From Ceratopteris richardii (taxonomy: Eukaryota; Streptophyta; Polypodiopsida; Polypodiales; Pteridaceae): DNA of 64,000 nucleotides. Where the stretch lies: positions 185,134,880 to 185,198,879 of the forward strand of contig CM035420.1 in assembly GCA_020310875.1 (NCBI GenBank), written 5' to 3'. This document shows positions 1-10,159 of this stretch, piece by piece. Below the pieces are notes generated by a model. It had not been told where the DNA came from, made no database searches, and worked only from the letters and a program-made list of their open reading frames with translations. A program made the position numbers and the translations under genes. Numbering within the stretch: position 1 is the stretch's first letter; each line of letters begins with the position of its first letter.

Positions 1-905
1 TCCACTCATATTGTTGCGCTACTCGTAGAGTAGGTACCAAAAAATCAATTGGCAAGATTGCATTTTGTCCATAAACTAGGTTAAATGGAGTAGTCCCAAT
101 GGCTATCTTGTAAGCCACACGGAAGGCCCAAATTGCATGATGCAACTGTTTGTCCCAATCTGACCTTCCATTGTTGACTATCTTTGTCAACACCGTACAC
201 AACACTTCATTTGAACTCTTTGCTTGACCATTGGCTTGTGGGTGATATGGAGCTGATTCTTTATGAATCAATAGGAATTCATTCATCAAGGACTCTATTA
301 CCTTGTTAATGGAGTGTGTTCCTCTATCACTTACTATCTCTATAGGGAGTCTAAAGCGAGTAAAGATGCTCTCAAAGAGGAACCTTGTTGTGGTCTGAGC
401 ATCGTTCTTTCTTGTTGCTTTTGCTTCTACCCATTTAGTTAGATAATCCATTGCCACTATTATGTACTCGACGTGTGATCCTTTGGTTGGTGGGTTAATA
501 GGTCCTATGAAATCAATACCCCATTTGGAAAAGGCTCTGGCACAAACCATGGGTCGGAGAGGCATATCATCTCTCCTAATAGGGTATTTGACTCTTTGGC
601 ATACCTCACAACTCCGTACATAAGTGTCTGCATCCATATGTAGAGTTGGCCACCACAGGCCTGCAAAGAGAATCATTTTTATAGTTCTTTCGGCTGAAAA
701 ATGTCCTCCGGTAGCACCTGCATGTGCCATTTCTAATATAGGTAAGTATTCTCCTTTGTGCATGCATAGTCGTAAGCTGATTGTCCTTCCATCTGTTGAA
801 TAATTGCGTCCCCAGTATAACATAGCCCTTGCTCATTTCCTCTAGGGATCGCTTTCTAGCTAGACTTGCTCCTTCCTCATGCTCTCGTGTTTTTAAGAAC
901 TTCAC
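1..905 (-). pseudogene. Integrase of element H (partial)
   Basis: Integrase of a gypsy retrotransposon, which inserts the cDNA into chromosomal DNA. Read on the minus strand, the zinc-binding HHCC region lies near 600-770 (AHAGATGGHF, then CEVCQR). The catalytic core follows with GIDFIGP (first Asp) and VSDRGTHS (second Asp). The spacing to the third position is 35 residues, as expected for DDE, but that residue is Lys (NGQAKSSNE) where A, B, C and F have Glu, so the enzyme should be dead. From about 780 to the left edge the frame is open. Upstream the reading shifts frame (606-908). The C-terminal part is off the window. No chromodomain can be assessed. Confidence 0.85.
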
Positions 906-1043
906 CAATGTCCTACTCTAGTCTAGTGCTATTGTAGAGAATTGTAATGATGTATGGTCTTCTAGAGTATTTTCTTGGCAATCTGCACAATCACTAATAT
1001 GCCCATGGACATCCTTAGGCATATCGGGCCAATAAACTCCTAA

Positions 1044-1522
1044 TCATTTTAATTCCCTTAGTGTTCCATGAGTTCCCTTATGCATTCTCCATCTATTTAC
1101 ATGAGCTTGCTCAATTAAGTTCTTCTCTTCTGCTTCTTCTACACACCTTAACAATGCACCATTGGGTTCTTTGAAATATACACTTCCTGCCATAATATGC
1201 AAGTTACGTGATTGTAAATCCTTTCCTAGCATCCTTGTTGATTTGATCTTGTGGTCCATGAGTGAGTCTTAGAATTAAATTTTCTGCCCACTTAGGACAT
1301 ACTTCCAAGTTGAACAAATAAGTATCTAGTAGGTCATCTGCTACTCCATTGGGTGGTTCTCCGTGTGTTAACCTAGACAAATGATCGGCTCTCATGTGGG
1401 TATTTCCTTTTTTGACCACTACTTCGAAGTCGAACGCCATCAGTAATAGAAACCATCTTACTAGTCTTCCCACATTACAGGGCTTATTGACTAGGTACAA
1501 TAAGGCCTGATGGTCGATGAAG
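1044..1522 (-). pseudogene. RNase H end and RNase H-integrase linker of element H
   Basis: Minus-strand reading with YLVNKPCN, RWFLLLM, the RNase H C-terminal RADHLSRL and then LFNLEV and HIMAGS, all of which occur in the same order in elements A, B and C. The stretch is broken into two overlapping frames (1204-1500 and 1044-1259), so it is a pseudogene. It stops at the copia insertion point at 1522; the rest of RNase H lies at 8800-9199. Confidence 0.85.
1518..1522. repeat. Target site duplication, copia element, left copy (tgaag)
   Basis: The five bases tgaag precede the 5' LTR and recur at 8795-8799 directly after the 3' LTR. Confidence 0.93.
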
Positions 1523-1766
1523 TGTTAAAAATAAAGAAGTAAGCTCGTATATATTTTTGCAAAAAGGATTTTCTTCAAGTAGAAGGAAAATACAAAAATG
1601 AAAAATAGAAGCATTTACTTCAGCAAGTAGTGGAGGCCAAAAGAGAATCATTCAAAAGAGAATCAAATCCAAAATCTGAATTGTAAGAGGAGTGGCTGTC
1701 CAAAGTAGTGGAGAAATGATGGAGAAGAGCTCTCAAACTCATCATGAGAGTTTTTGGTCACTTGGC

Positions 1767-1774
1767 TATAAAAG
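1767..1774 (+). promoter_or_regulatory. TATA box in copia 5' LTR
   Basis: TATAAAAG in ggctataaaagaagcaag, about 245 bp into the LTR and therefore at a plausible U3/R position. The 3' LTR has the same sequence at 8055-8062. Confidence 0.65.
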
Positions 1775-1880
1775 AAGCAAGGGAGGACACTTAAGAAGGG
1801 AGGAAGAAGGCGTGGAAGCCCCCTTGTATCTACTTCATTTGGTTTGAGTCATTTCGTTCAGTTCACTCTCATAGAGTGTG

Positions 1881-2264
1881 TCCAGCCGCACACCCATTTT
1901 TGGTTAGTCTACTTGTGAGAGTCATATCTCTCAACATATGTATCCAAATTTAGTGTTTAAACATTCGTTGGAAAGCTTATCTTGAGTACTTCCTCTGTCT
2001 AGAACAGTTTTACGAAATTCTTTATGCTCTCTGAGTTATTCAGGTTTTAGTGAAGTCCAGTTTTTAGCTATGTCCAGCCGCACATCCATTTTTGGGTAGT
2101 CTACTTGTGAGAGTCATATCTCTCAACATATGTATCCAAATTTAGTGTTTAAACATTCGTTGGAAAGCTTATCTTGAGTACTTCCTCTGTAGAGAACAGT
2201 TTTATGAAACTCTTTATGCTCTCTGAGTTATTCAGGTTTTAGTGAAGTCCAGTTTTCAGCCTAA
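1881..2264 (+). repeat. Two-copy 192-bp tandem repeat inside the copia LTR
   Basis: The block starting tccagccgcaca at 1881 recurs at 2073 with few differences and includes the phrases gagagtcatatctctcaac and cttgagtacttcctctgt. The 3' LTR has both copies as well (from 8169 and 8361), so the duplication predates insertion. Confidence 0.9.
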
Positions 2265-2508
2265 CTGAGTGGACAGGTAGTCTGTTTTGAATCAAATAGT
2301 TGACAACTCAAATCTACTCCAAATTGAGTGTTTGATATCTCATTTGAAAGCTCTAGGTGTATAGTTTGAGTGACCAAAGTTTCAAGTTCATTGGATATTT
2401 CAGTTGGTACCAGTTTTCATTTGAAGGTTCTGCTGTTGGCAAGAGTCTTCATCCTGAGAAGGTCTTCTACACTTTCCGCTGCGATTAGGAGAGGAATTCT
2501 CCAACATT

Positions 2509-2520
2509 TGGTATCAGAGC
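2509..2520 (+). other. Primer binding site, initiator Met tRNA type
   Basis: tggtatcagagc, two bases after the 5' LTR. This is the usual plant copia primer site complementary to the 3' end of initiator tRNA-Met. Confidence 0.9.
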
Positions 2521-2655
2521 CTTGGAGTTTGAAGAGGCAAAGCATTGGAACTGAACTGAAGCAAAGGGAAAGCTACAAATCAAGGGGGAGCTTCGTGAAT
2601 TCAAGAGAGAGCGCCACAACATACTTGAGGTAAACTTCAATCTTGGAAGTTTTCA

Positions 2656-3585
2656 ATGGCTGATTTAGGACAACAAGTTGAGAAGTTAGACAAAGACAAT
2701 TTTTAGTCTTGGAGGTATAGAATGATAAATTACCTTAAAGGTAAAGGTTTACGGGGTTTAATTAGTGGAGATGATCCACAACCGGTAGACCTTGAAGATC
2801 CCAACATTACTCCGGCACAAAGGAGGCAATTTGTTGATTGGGAAGAGAGGAATCGAAGGGTGATGTTCCTCATCTCACAAGTTATTTCTAACACTATGAT
2901 TGGTCATGTGCAAAGCTTAGAAACAGCCAAAGAAGTTTGGGAAGCATTGGAGAAGGTGTATGCTACCTCAACAAGGTCTCGGAGGATGCAACTCAAGAAC
3001 GAGCTCAACAACATGAAGAAAAGCTCAAACCAAAGCATTAGTGAGTATACATTGAGGATTAAGGAGCTTCGAGATCAACTAGCATCAGTTGGATGCAAGA
3101 TAGAAGAGGAAGACATCGTCCAAATAGCCCTCAATGGCTTGAGGAGTGAAGAAAAGTGGAAGCCCCTCATCACAAACATCCTTTATAGAGATCCTCTACC
3201 AACATTCGACGAGATTATACCAAATCTTGTGGCTGAAGAGGTTGCTCAACAAGGAGAAGGCAACAAAGGTAAGGACAGCCATAGTCAAATGTTATATGCA
3301 GGAAGAGGTAGAGGAAGGAACTCAAGAGGAGGCTCGAGAGGAAGAGGAAGAAGCTACAACAATACAAATTTCAGCCAACACAACTCGGACGATAACAAGG
3401 AAAACTCAAATGACAACACACATGGAAGAGGTCGAGGAAGAAATAGAGGAAGAGGTTGAGGTTCATACAATCCTCATAAAGGTATAACATGTTATCATTA
3501 TGGTAAACTAGGACATTATGCAAATGATTGTTGGCAAAAGAATGGAAGGCTGAATGGAGGCAACCAAAGGAGCCAAAATAACTAT
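2656..3585 (+). pseudogene. Copia gag (broken)
   Basis: Nucleocapsid and capsid precursor of the copia element. The reading opens at ATG 2656 (MADLGQQVEKLDKDNF) and hits TAG at 2704 in the conserved N-terminal segment, just before SWRYRM. It then runs open from 2722 to a second stop at 3457 in an Arg/Gly-rich stretch. Helical segments typical of copia gag are recognisable (TAKEVWEALEKVY, YTLRIKELRDQL). The zinc knuckle reads CYHYGKLGHYANDC, so the second Cys of the CX2CX4HX4C pattern is Tyr and zinc binding is probably lost. Gag and pol share one frame, as is usual for copia. Confidence 0.92.
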
Positions 3586-5373
3586 GCGAGTACATCAAGT
3601 GAAGGAGACAAGCAAACCATGCTTGCCATGAAGCATGACTACAACAACTCGATAAGTGATGACCAAAAATGGTTCATAGATTCAGGTTGCAGCAACCATA
3701 TGACATGCCAAGGAGATTTTTTCACAAAGCTACAAGCTCCAAGTGGAAAAGGATGTGTAGAGACCGGCGATGAAACTCAGCACGCAATTGAGCATGTTGG
3801 AGATATCAAGCTTGGAGACAAGAAGGTATTGGCTGATGTTCTTCATGTTCCTACTATTGCAAAGAATTTGATTTCAGTAGGACAAATGGTAGAGAAAGGA
3901 TATCATGTTATCTTCAATGAAAAAGGCTGCTTTATAAAGAATCCAAAAGAAGGATTCAAGGTCATTGCTCAAGGAAGGAAAGAAGGAAGGATGTTCACTT
4001 TGGACATTCAACAACCGCATGGAAAGGCGATGTATATTCAGTTTGGAAACAAGAGGATAGCTGAAATCGATTTGTGGCACAAAAGGTTTGGACATATCAA
4101 CATTCCCAAGCTCAAGGACATGAGCAACCATGAAGTGGTAAGAGGTCTTCCAAGATTCAATGATGCTGGACTACATGAGTTTTGTGAAGCATGCCAACTA
4201 GGAAAGCAAACTCGACAACCATTCAAGAAAAGCAACTATGTGGCAAGGAATGTCCTCGACTTGATACACACGGATGTATGGGGACCATCACAACAACCAT
4301 CAGTGGCTGGTAATAGATATTTTGTCACTTTTATTGATGATCATTCAAGGAAAGTATGGATGTTTTGCATAAAACAAAAATCAGATGTGTTCTCCATGTT
4401 CAAGAGATTTAAAGCACAGGTAGAAAAGGAAACAGGACGCTACATAAAGACCTTGAGGTCCGATGGAGGAGGAGAATATGCGAGTACATCAAGTGAAGGA
4501 GACAAGCAAACCATGCTTGCCATGAAGCATGACTACAACAACTCGATAAGTGATGACCAAAAATGGTTCATAGATTCAGGTTGCAGCAACCATATGACAT
4601 GCCAAGGAGATTTGTTCACAAAGCTACAAGCTCGAAGTGGAAAAGGATGTGTAGAGACCGGCGATGAAACTCAACACGCAATTGAGCATGTTGGAGATAT
4701 CAAGCTTGGAGACAAGAAGGTATTGGCTGATGTTCTTCATGTTCCTACTATTGCAAAGAATTTGATTTCAGTAGGACAAATGGTAGAGAAAGGATATCAT
4801 GTTATCTTCAATGAAAAAGGCTACTTTATAAAGAATCCAAAAGAAAGATTCAAGGTCATTGCTCAAGGAAGGAAAGAAGGAAGGATGTTCACTTTGGACA
4901 TTCAACAACCGCATGGAAAGGTGATGTATATTCAGTTTGGAAACAAGAGGATAGCTGAAATCGATTTGTGGCACAAAAGGTTTGGACATATCAACATTCC
5001 CAAGCTCAAGGACATGAGCAACCATGAAGTGGTAAGAGGTCTTCTAAGATTCAATGATGCTGGACTACATGAGTTTTGTGAAGCATGCCAACTAGGAAAG
5101 CAAACTCGACAACCATTCAAGAAAAGCAACTATGTGGCAAGGAATGTCCTCGACTTGATACACACGGATGTATGGGGACCATCACAACAACCATCAGTGG
5201 CTGGTAATAGATATTTTGTCACTTTTATTGATGATCATTCAAGGAAAGTATGGATGTTTTGCATAAAACAAAAATCAGATGTGTTCTCCATGTTCAAGAG
5301 ATTTAAAGCACAGGTAGAAAAGGAAACAGGACGCTAGATAAAGACCTTGAGGTCCGATGGAGGAGGAGAATAT
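3586..5373 (+). repeat. In-frame 894-bp tandem duplication of PR and early integrase
   Basis: 3586-4479 and 4480-5373 are nearly identical tandem copies of exactly 298 codons. Each carries the protease motif WFIDSGCSNHM, the GAG pre-integrase zinc region (WHKRFGH, CEACQLGK), the first integrase Asp (HTDVWGP) and RSDGGGEY. The outer joint shares the bases tat on both sides. Copy 2 has a Tyr codon changed to TAG at 5335-5337, which is intact in copy 1, plus a few other substitutions, so the copies have begun to diverge. Confidence 0.95.
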
Positions 5374-6747
5374 TTCTCCAAAGAATTTTCAGACTTTCTT
5401 TATGAAAATGGAATCAAGAGACAATTTACATGTAGGTACACACCTCAACAAAATGGAATAGCTGAAAGGAAAAATCGACATATCACAGAAGTTGCAAGAT
5501 GCATGCTCAACGAGAAGAAGATGCCACTAAACTATTGGGCTGAAGCAACTAGTACGGCCGTTTATTTGATGAACAAGTGCACAACGGCTGGAGTGCATAA
5601 TCTAACTCCCGAGGAGGTTTATTCCGATAAGAAGCCTGACCTTACACATCTCAAAGTTTTTGGATGTGTGTGTTATGTTCACATCCCTCAAGAACTAAGG
5701 ACAAAGATGGAGGCAAAGTCCGAAAAATGTATTTTTATTGGATATTCATCGGAGCAAAAGGGATATAGGTGCTACAATCCGGTGACAAAGGAGCTACGAG
5801 TCTCACGAGATGTGGTATTTGATGAGCTAAGACCATGGTTTGGAGACAAAGGGAAAGAGAAGACTCTTGAAGAAGATTGCGAAGATGATGAAGGTGCTGT
5901 CCAAGAAGAATTTCAGCAAACAAGCACTCAAATGTCAGGTCCAGAAGCTTCTACATCAGTTGGAGAAAGCTCAACATGGAAGGGGAGGCTAAGGAGTCAT
6001 TCCTCATCACCAACATCAGCTTATGAAAGATCTAAAGCCGAAAGTGCTGCCCAAAATAGTGATTCAAATACAAGTGAAGAAGAGTATGAAGAGGTGATCA
6101 CACCGAAGGTAAAGTTGAACCGGTTGAAGAAGCAATGTTCAAAAGGAAATGAAAGGAGGTCTTCAAGAGCAAGGTATCCAATTGAAAGGCTGAGCTATGA
6201 TAGTTTTATTGCAAAACATTTTGCATATATGACACAGGTGGTCAAAGATAAAGAACCGGATGCATATGAAGAAGCATGTACACAAAAAGAATGGCAAGAA
6301 GCTATGCAAGAAGAGATGAAAGCTCTCAAGGACAATCACACATGGGAGCTAGTTCCAAAGGCTGAAGGTATGAAGATTGTTCCAAATAAATGGGTGTTTA
6401 AAATAAAGAGAAATGCTGACGGCTCTCTAGCAAGGCATAAAGCTAGACTAGTAGCAAAAGGATTCAAGCAAACTCACGGCATCGATTATGAAGAGACTTT
6501 CAGCCCGGTTGCAAAGATGGGAACAATTAGAACCTTGATTGGAGTGAGTGCAGCAAGGAGATGGCCATTGTACCAACTCGACATAAAAAATGCTTTTCTC
6601 AATGGTGAACTTCAAGAAGAGGTATACATGAGTCAACCGATTGGATTTGAAGACAAAAAGCATCCAAATTTTGTTTGTAGATTGAAGAAAGCTTTGTATG
6701 GGCTGAAGCAAGCACCACGTGCTTGGAATCAAAGATTGGTCGAGTAG
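3586..6747 (+). pseudogene. Copia pol: duplicated PR-integrase, integrase core and first half of RT
   Basis: Polyprotein for protease, integrase and reverse transcriptase. It reads open from gag through both duplicated copies to TAG at 5335, then from 5338 to TAG at 6745. After the duplication, RSDGGGEYF and [13 protein letters not shown] give the second Asp and the Glu of the DDE triad. A long acidic linker follows. The RT then starts at [15 protein letters not shown] with [19 protein letters not shown], the catalytic [10 protein letters not shown] and [12 protein letters not shown]. The stop at 6745 cuts the RT before its YVDD motif. Confidence 0.94.
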
Positions 6748-7244
6748 CTCACAAGGTGTGGGTATAGTCCAAGTAATGCAGATCCCTCTCTCTACATGAA
6801 GAAAGAAGAAGGCAAGCAGGTATATATTTGCATATACGTTGATGATCTCATCATAACAGGAAGTAATGTTACAGGAATACAAGAGATCAAAGGAAACTCG
6901 GTAAGGAGTTTAAAATTTCAGATCTTGGTGAGCTGAAATACTTTTTAGGCATTGAGATAGTCTATGGGAAAGATGGCATTTACTTAATGCAAAGAAAGTA
7001 CCTATTGGATGTTCTTTTCAGATTTGGAATGAGTGAATGCAAACCACTCACTCAACCTATGGACACAAATGTGAAGCTATGCTCAAATGATGGAGAGAAG
7101 TTACATGATGTAACTACATACAGGAGTATTATAGGTTCATTGATCTATGCTACGATCACAAGACTAGATTTGTGTTATATTGTTGGAGTTCTTTCTCAAT
7201 TTATGCAAGCTCCAACAAGTGAACATTTAAATTCAGCCAAATGA
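6748..7244 (+). pseudogene. Copia RT, C-terminal half (frameshifted)
   Basis: Continues the RT after the stop at 6745 in the same frame: LYMKKEEG, then YVDDLIITGSN with the catalytic Asp pair near 6838. One base appears lost near 6890 (IQEIK and then a shift). The correct reading resumes as DLGELKYFLGIEI and MQRKYLLDVL. It ends at TGA 7242, where related elements have Arg (a CGA to TGA change is the simplest explanation). An active RT cannot be made from this copy. Confidence 0.9.
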
Positions 7245-7889
7245 GTGCTAAGATATGTGAAGCACACTGTCAATCATGCATTGTTTTATAGATATGATGA
7301 AGAATTGCAGGTAAAGGGCTTCAGTGATGCTGATTGGGCTGGTTCCAAGGAGGATAGAAGATCCACTTCAGGTTATGTGTTCATGATAGGTAGCAAACCT
7401 ATCACATGGAGCTCAAAGAAGCAACCTACTGTTGCACTATCATCTACAGAAGCTGAATATAGAGGTTTAGCCTTTGCAACTTGTGAAGCTATGTGGATTA
7501 AGAAGCTCTTGGCTGATCTTGATGTGCAGGTGGAGACCATTCCAATTTATGGTGACAACATGTCAAGCATTCACTTGACAAACAATCCAATGTTTCATGC
7601 ACGAAGCAAGCACATAGAAGTGCATTATCATTATGTTCGAGAAAAAGTTTTGAGCAAGGATGTGGATATAAAGTTCATTGGAACTAATGACCAGGTTGCA
7701 GACATGCTTACAAAGTCCCTCGATGCTTCTAAGCTCAAGAGGTTCAAGGACGACATCAACTTACAAGATATGGTTGAAGGTGCAAGCTCACATGTGAGCT
7801 TGAGGGGAAGTGTTAAAAATAAAGAAGTAAGCTCGTATATATTTTTGCAAAAAGGATTTTCTTCAAGTAGAAGGAAAATACAAAAATGA
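7245..7889 (+). pseudogene. Copia RNase H
   Basis: RNase H removes the RNA strand of the hybrid during reverse transcription. The frame follows the stop at 7242 and is open. It shows VKGFSDADWAGS, SSKKQPTVALSSTEAEY, YGDNMSSIHL and HIEVHYHYVRE, carrying the Asp-Glu-Asp-Asp metal ligands in their usual order. The frame runs through the purine tract and 79 bases into the 3' LTR, stopping at 7887-7889, so the polyprotein C-terminus overlaps U3. Confidence 0.9.
7802..7810 (+). other. Polypurine tract of the copia element
   Basis: gaggggaag directly before the 3' LTR; expected primer for plus-strand DNA synthesis. Confidence 0.85.
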
Positions 7890-8794
7890 AAAATAGAAGC
7901 ATTTACTTCAGCAAGTAGTGGAGGCCAAAAGAGAATCATTCAAAAGAGAATCAAATCCAAAATCTGAATTGTAAGAGGAGTGGCTGTCCAAAGTAGTGGA
8001 GAAATGATGGAGAAGAGCTCTCAAACTCATCATGAGAGTTTTTGGTCACTTGGCTATAAAAGAAGCAAGGGAGGACACTCAAGAAGGGAGGAAGAAGGCG
8101 TGGAAGCCCCCTTGTATCTACTTCATTTGGTTTGAGTCATTTCGTTCAGTTCACTCTCATAGAGTGTGTCCAGCCGCACACCCATTTTTGGGTAGTCTAC
8201 TTGTGAGAGTCATATCTCTCAACATATGTATCCAAATTTAGTCTTTAAACATTCGTTGGAAAGCTTATCTTGAGTACTTCCTCTGTTTAGAACAGCTTTA
8301 TGAAATTCTTTATGCTCTCTGAGTTATTCAGGTTTTAGTGAAGTCCAGTTTTCAGCTATGTCCAGCCGCACATCCATTTTTGGGTAGTCTACTTGTGAGA
8401 GTCATATCTCTCAACATATGTATCCAAATTTAGTGTTTAAACATTCTTTGGAAAGCTTATCTTGAGTACTTCCTCTGTGTAGAACAGTTTTATGAAATTA
8501 TTTATGCTCTCTGAGTTATTCAGGTTTTAGTGAAGTCCAGTTTTCAGCCTAACTGAGTGGACAGGTAGTTTGTTTTGAATCAAATAGTTGACAACTCAAA
8601 TCTACTCCAAATTGAGTGTTTGATATCTCATTTGAAAGCTCTAGGTGTCTAGTTTGAGTGACCAAAGTTTCAAGTTCATTGGATATTTCAGTTGGTACCA
8701 GTTTTCATCTGAAGGTTCTGCTGTTGGCAAGAGTCTTCATCCTGAGAAGGTCTTCTACACTTTCCACTGCGATTAGGAGAGGAATTCTCCAACA
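7811..8794 (+). repeat. 3' LTR of the copia element
   Basis: 984 bp, TGTT...AACA, about 98.4% identical by eye to 1523-2506, with TATA at 8055 and the two 192-bp units. Confidence 0.96.
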
Positions 8795-8799
8795 TGAAG
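8795..8799. repeat. Target site duplication, copia element, right copy (tgaag)
   Basis: Matches 1518-1522. Confidence 0.93.
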
Positions 8800-9272
8800 A
8801 ACTTGAACTTGTTTGTCAAAAGGTAGTGTCTAAATTTCTTTACTGCATACACCATTCCTAAACCTTCTCATTCGGTAGTCGTATAGTTTCTTTCTGCTTG
8901 ATTTAGTTGTCTGCTCGCATAAGAAATAGGGTGCCTAGTTGTCCTTCATCTGCAGGTTGAGCTAGGATGCATCCTAATGCATAGTTGGAGGCATCTACAT
9001 GGATATGGAATGGTTTATTCCAGTTGGATATCTTCAAAATTGGTGTTGTACTTAACCATCTTTTCAATTCGTTAAACACTTTCTCGCACTCATCCGTCCA
9101 TGTAAATTGGGCTAATAATCCATATAATGGCTTGGCAATTATGGTGTACATGTGAATAAATCTATGATAGTATCCACAATGACCCATAAAAGCTTGCATT
9201 TCCTTAGCATTTTTCGGTCTTGCATTGGAAGCTCTAGGATCAGCTTTACCTTATCCTCATCAATGAAAAATT

Positions 9273-9277
9273 CTGTT
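9273..9277. repeat. Target site duplication, element A, left copy (ctgtt)
   Basis: ctgtt precedes the LTR start and recurs at 20627-20631. Confidence 0.92.
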
Positions 9278-9910
9278 TGTTGAGAGCAGTATGGGCACCC
9301 AAGGACTGACTAGACAAGGAAGCCAGCGGAGAGAGTCAGAGCGAGGTGAAGGATTAAGTAGATAAAGCAGTCAACGCAAATCTGGCAGATAGGCCCTTCA
9401 AATTTTTCCAAATCAACATCTTTATAATAGTGGTTCTTATCACTAACAATCATCGTACATACCATTTCCTATTTTTGTAGCTCCATTTTGTGCAAGCCAA
9501 GGAGTCTTGAGCTTGAGGAGCCTTAGAAGTACCTACATATCAATTTTCGTATTTTTTAGACTCCGTTTAAGCCCTCAAATTGGCCCTAGAACCTAATTTT
9601 TAACTAGGCCAGACACTAGGTCTGGACAGGGCCAAAACCTAGTCAAAAACTATAAATAGAGCTAGAGAGCTCATTTTTGAGGTTAGCTTGTAACTGAATT
9701 AAACTTGTATGAGCTTTTGGAAAGTAATCTAAGAACTCCATTGCTTCTCACTCTTTGTCTTGCCGTGTGTGCGCGTGTGTGTGTATGTGTGTGCATGTTA
9801 GTGTGCTTCTCACTCACACACTTGTGCCTTCACTTGCTCGAGGTCTTCATACCATCCTCACGTCTTCCCGGATTGACATTAAAGGAGGTGCTACTCATCA
9901 TTGAGCTACA
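9278..9910 (+). repeat. 5' LTR of element A
   Basis: 633 bp, TGTTGAGAGC...GAGCTACA, matched by 19993-20626. TATA lies at 9651, a TG-rich tract near 9761-9800. Confidence 0.95.
9651..9672 (+). promoter_or_regulatory. TATA box and adjacent short inverted repeat, LTR of A
   Basis: TATAAATA at 9651-9658 is followed at 9659-9672 by gagctagagagctc, which can fold with stem GAGCT/AGCTC and loop AGAG. The same arrangement is found in elements B and C, and a variant in F. Confidence 0.6.
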
Positions 9911-9918
9911 CCAAATTT

Positions 9919-9936
9919 TGGCGCCGTTGTCGGGGA
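9919..9936 (+). other. Primer binding site, tRNA-Asp type (A)
   Basis: tggcgccgttgtcgggga, complementary with one mismatch to the 3' end of plant tRNA-Asp(GUC), eight bases after the LTR. Confidence 0.88.
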
Positions 9937-10159
9937 TCGAGCTTTGAGGACGAGCGTGTGATGGTAAGATGTAGAGTTGACGTGTTGGAGTCATAGGTAT
10001 TTTCTTCACTTTTATCTATTTTCTTTTGTTTTCCTCATCACCACCATCATCATCACCATCTCCCACCTCCATCTCCATCATCGCGAAAATTTTCAGTCTT
10101 TGATCATATCACCTTCTCTACCTCATTTCCCTCATTTCCCTCTTTTGGTAAAATTTTCA
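9937..10159 (+). other. Leader of A, first part, with CAT-rich tract
   Basis: Untranslated leader after the primer site. A tract of CAT/CAC/CTC triplets fills roughly 10036-10082. B (34580-34632, on the minus strand) and C (40370-40425) have a similar tract in the same place. No protein similarity was seen. Confidence 0.6.

Larger units (their letters stand above)
1..1522 (-). mobile_element. Gypsy element H, piece 1 (3' part of pol)
   Basis: Left-most visible piece of a minus-strand Ty3/gypsy element. It holds the end of RNase H, the linker and most of the integrase. The next piece upstream in H begins at 8800, after the copia insertion. Joining across one copy of the tgaag duplication restores the RNase H reading from KFRHYLL to DHQALLYL. 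The 3' LTR of H lies outside the window, so its own target duplication cannot be checked. Confidence 0.9.
1523..2506 (+). repeat. 5' LTR of the copia element
   Basis: 984 bp, TGTT...AACA, matched by 7811-8794. It contains a TATA box at 1767 and an internal two-copy repeat at 1881-2264. Confidence 0.96.
1523..8794 (+). mobile_element. Ty1/copia LTR retrotransposon, full length but broken
   Basis: A 7272-bp element inserted into the RNase H region of H. Both LTRs are 984 bp, begin TGTT and end AACA, and differ at about 16 positions by eye (about 1.6%). The 5-bp duplication, the Met-tRNA-like primer site and a purine tract beside the 3' LTR are all present. Domain order is gag, PR, integrase, RT, RNase H, which defines copia. 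The gag-pol frame carries stops near 2704, 3457, 5335, 6745 and 7242 and a frameshift near 6890. It also has an in-frame 894-bp tandem duplication of the PR and early integrase region. Confidence 0.97.
8795..9277 (-). pseudogene. Element H, piece 2: RT C-terminus and RNase H
   Basis: Minus-strand reading 8903-9199 gives MQAFMGHCGYYHRFIHMY, FNELKRW and HVDASNYALGC, the RT thumb/connection and first RNase H Asp of a gypsy pol. Below 8900 lies KKFRHYLL in another frame. Between 9200 and 9277 a one-base shift separates the IDEDKVKLILELP and QAFMGH readings. The piece is bounded by the copia element and by element A, and both joints restore sensible protein when one duplication copy is removed. 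Confidence 0.88.

Noticed and set aside
3371-3598. Antisense ORFs in copia (e.g. 3371-3598, 3874-4131, 4768-5025)
   Set aside because: Minus-strand shadows of the gag-pol frame; the duplicated ones repeat only because the DNA is duplicated.
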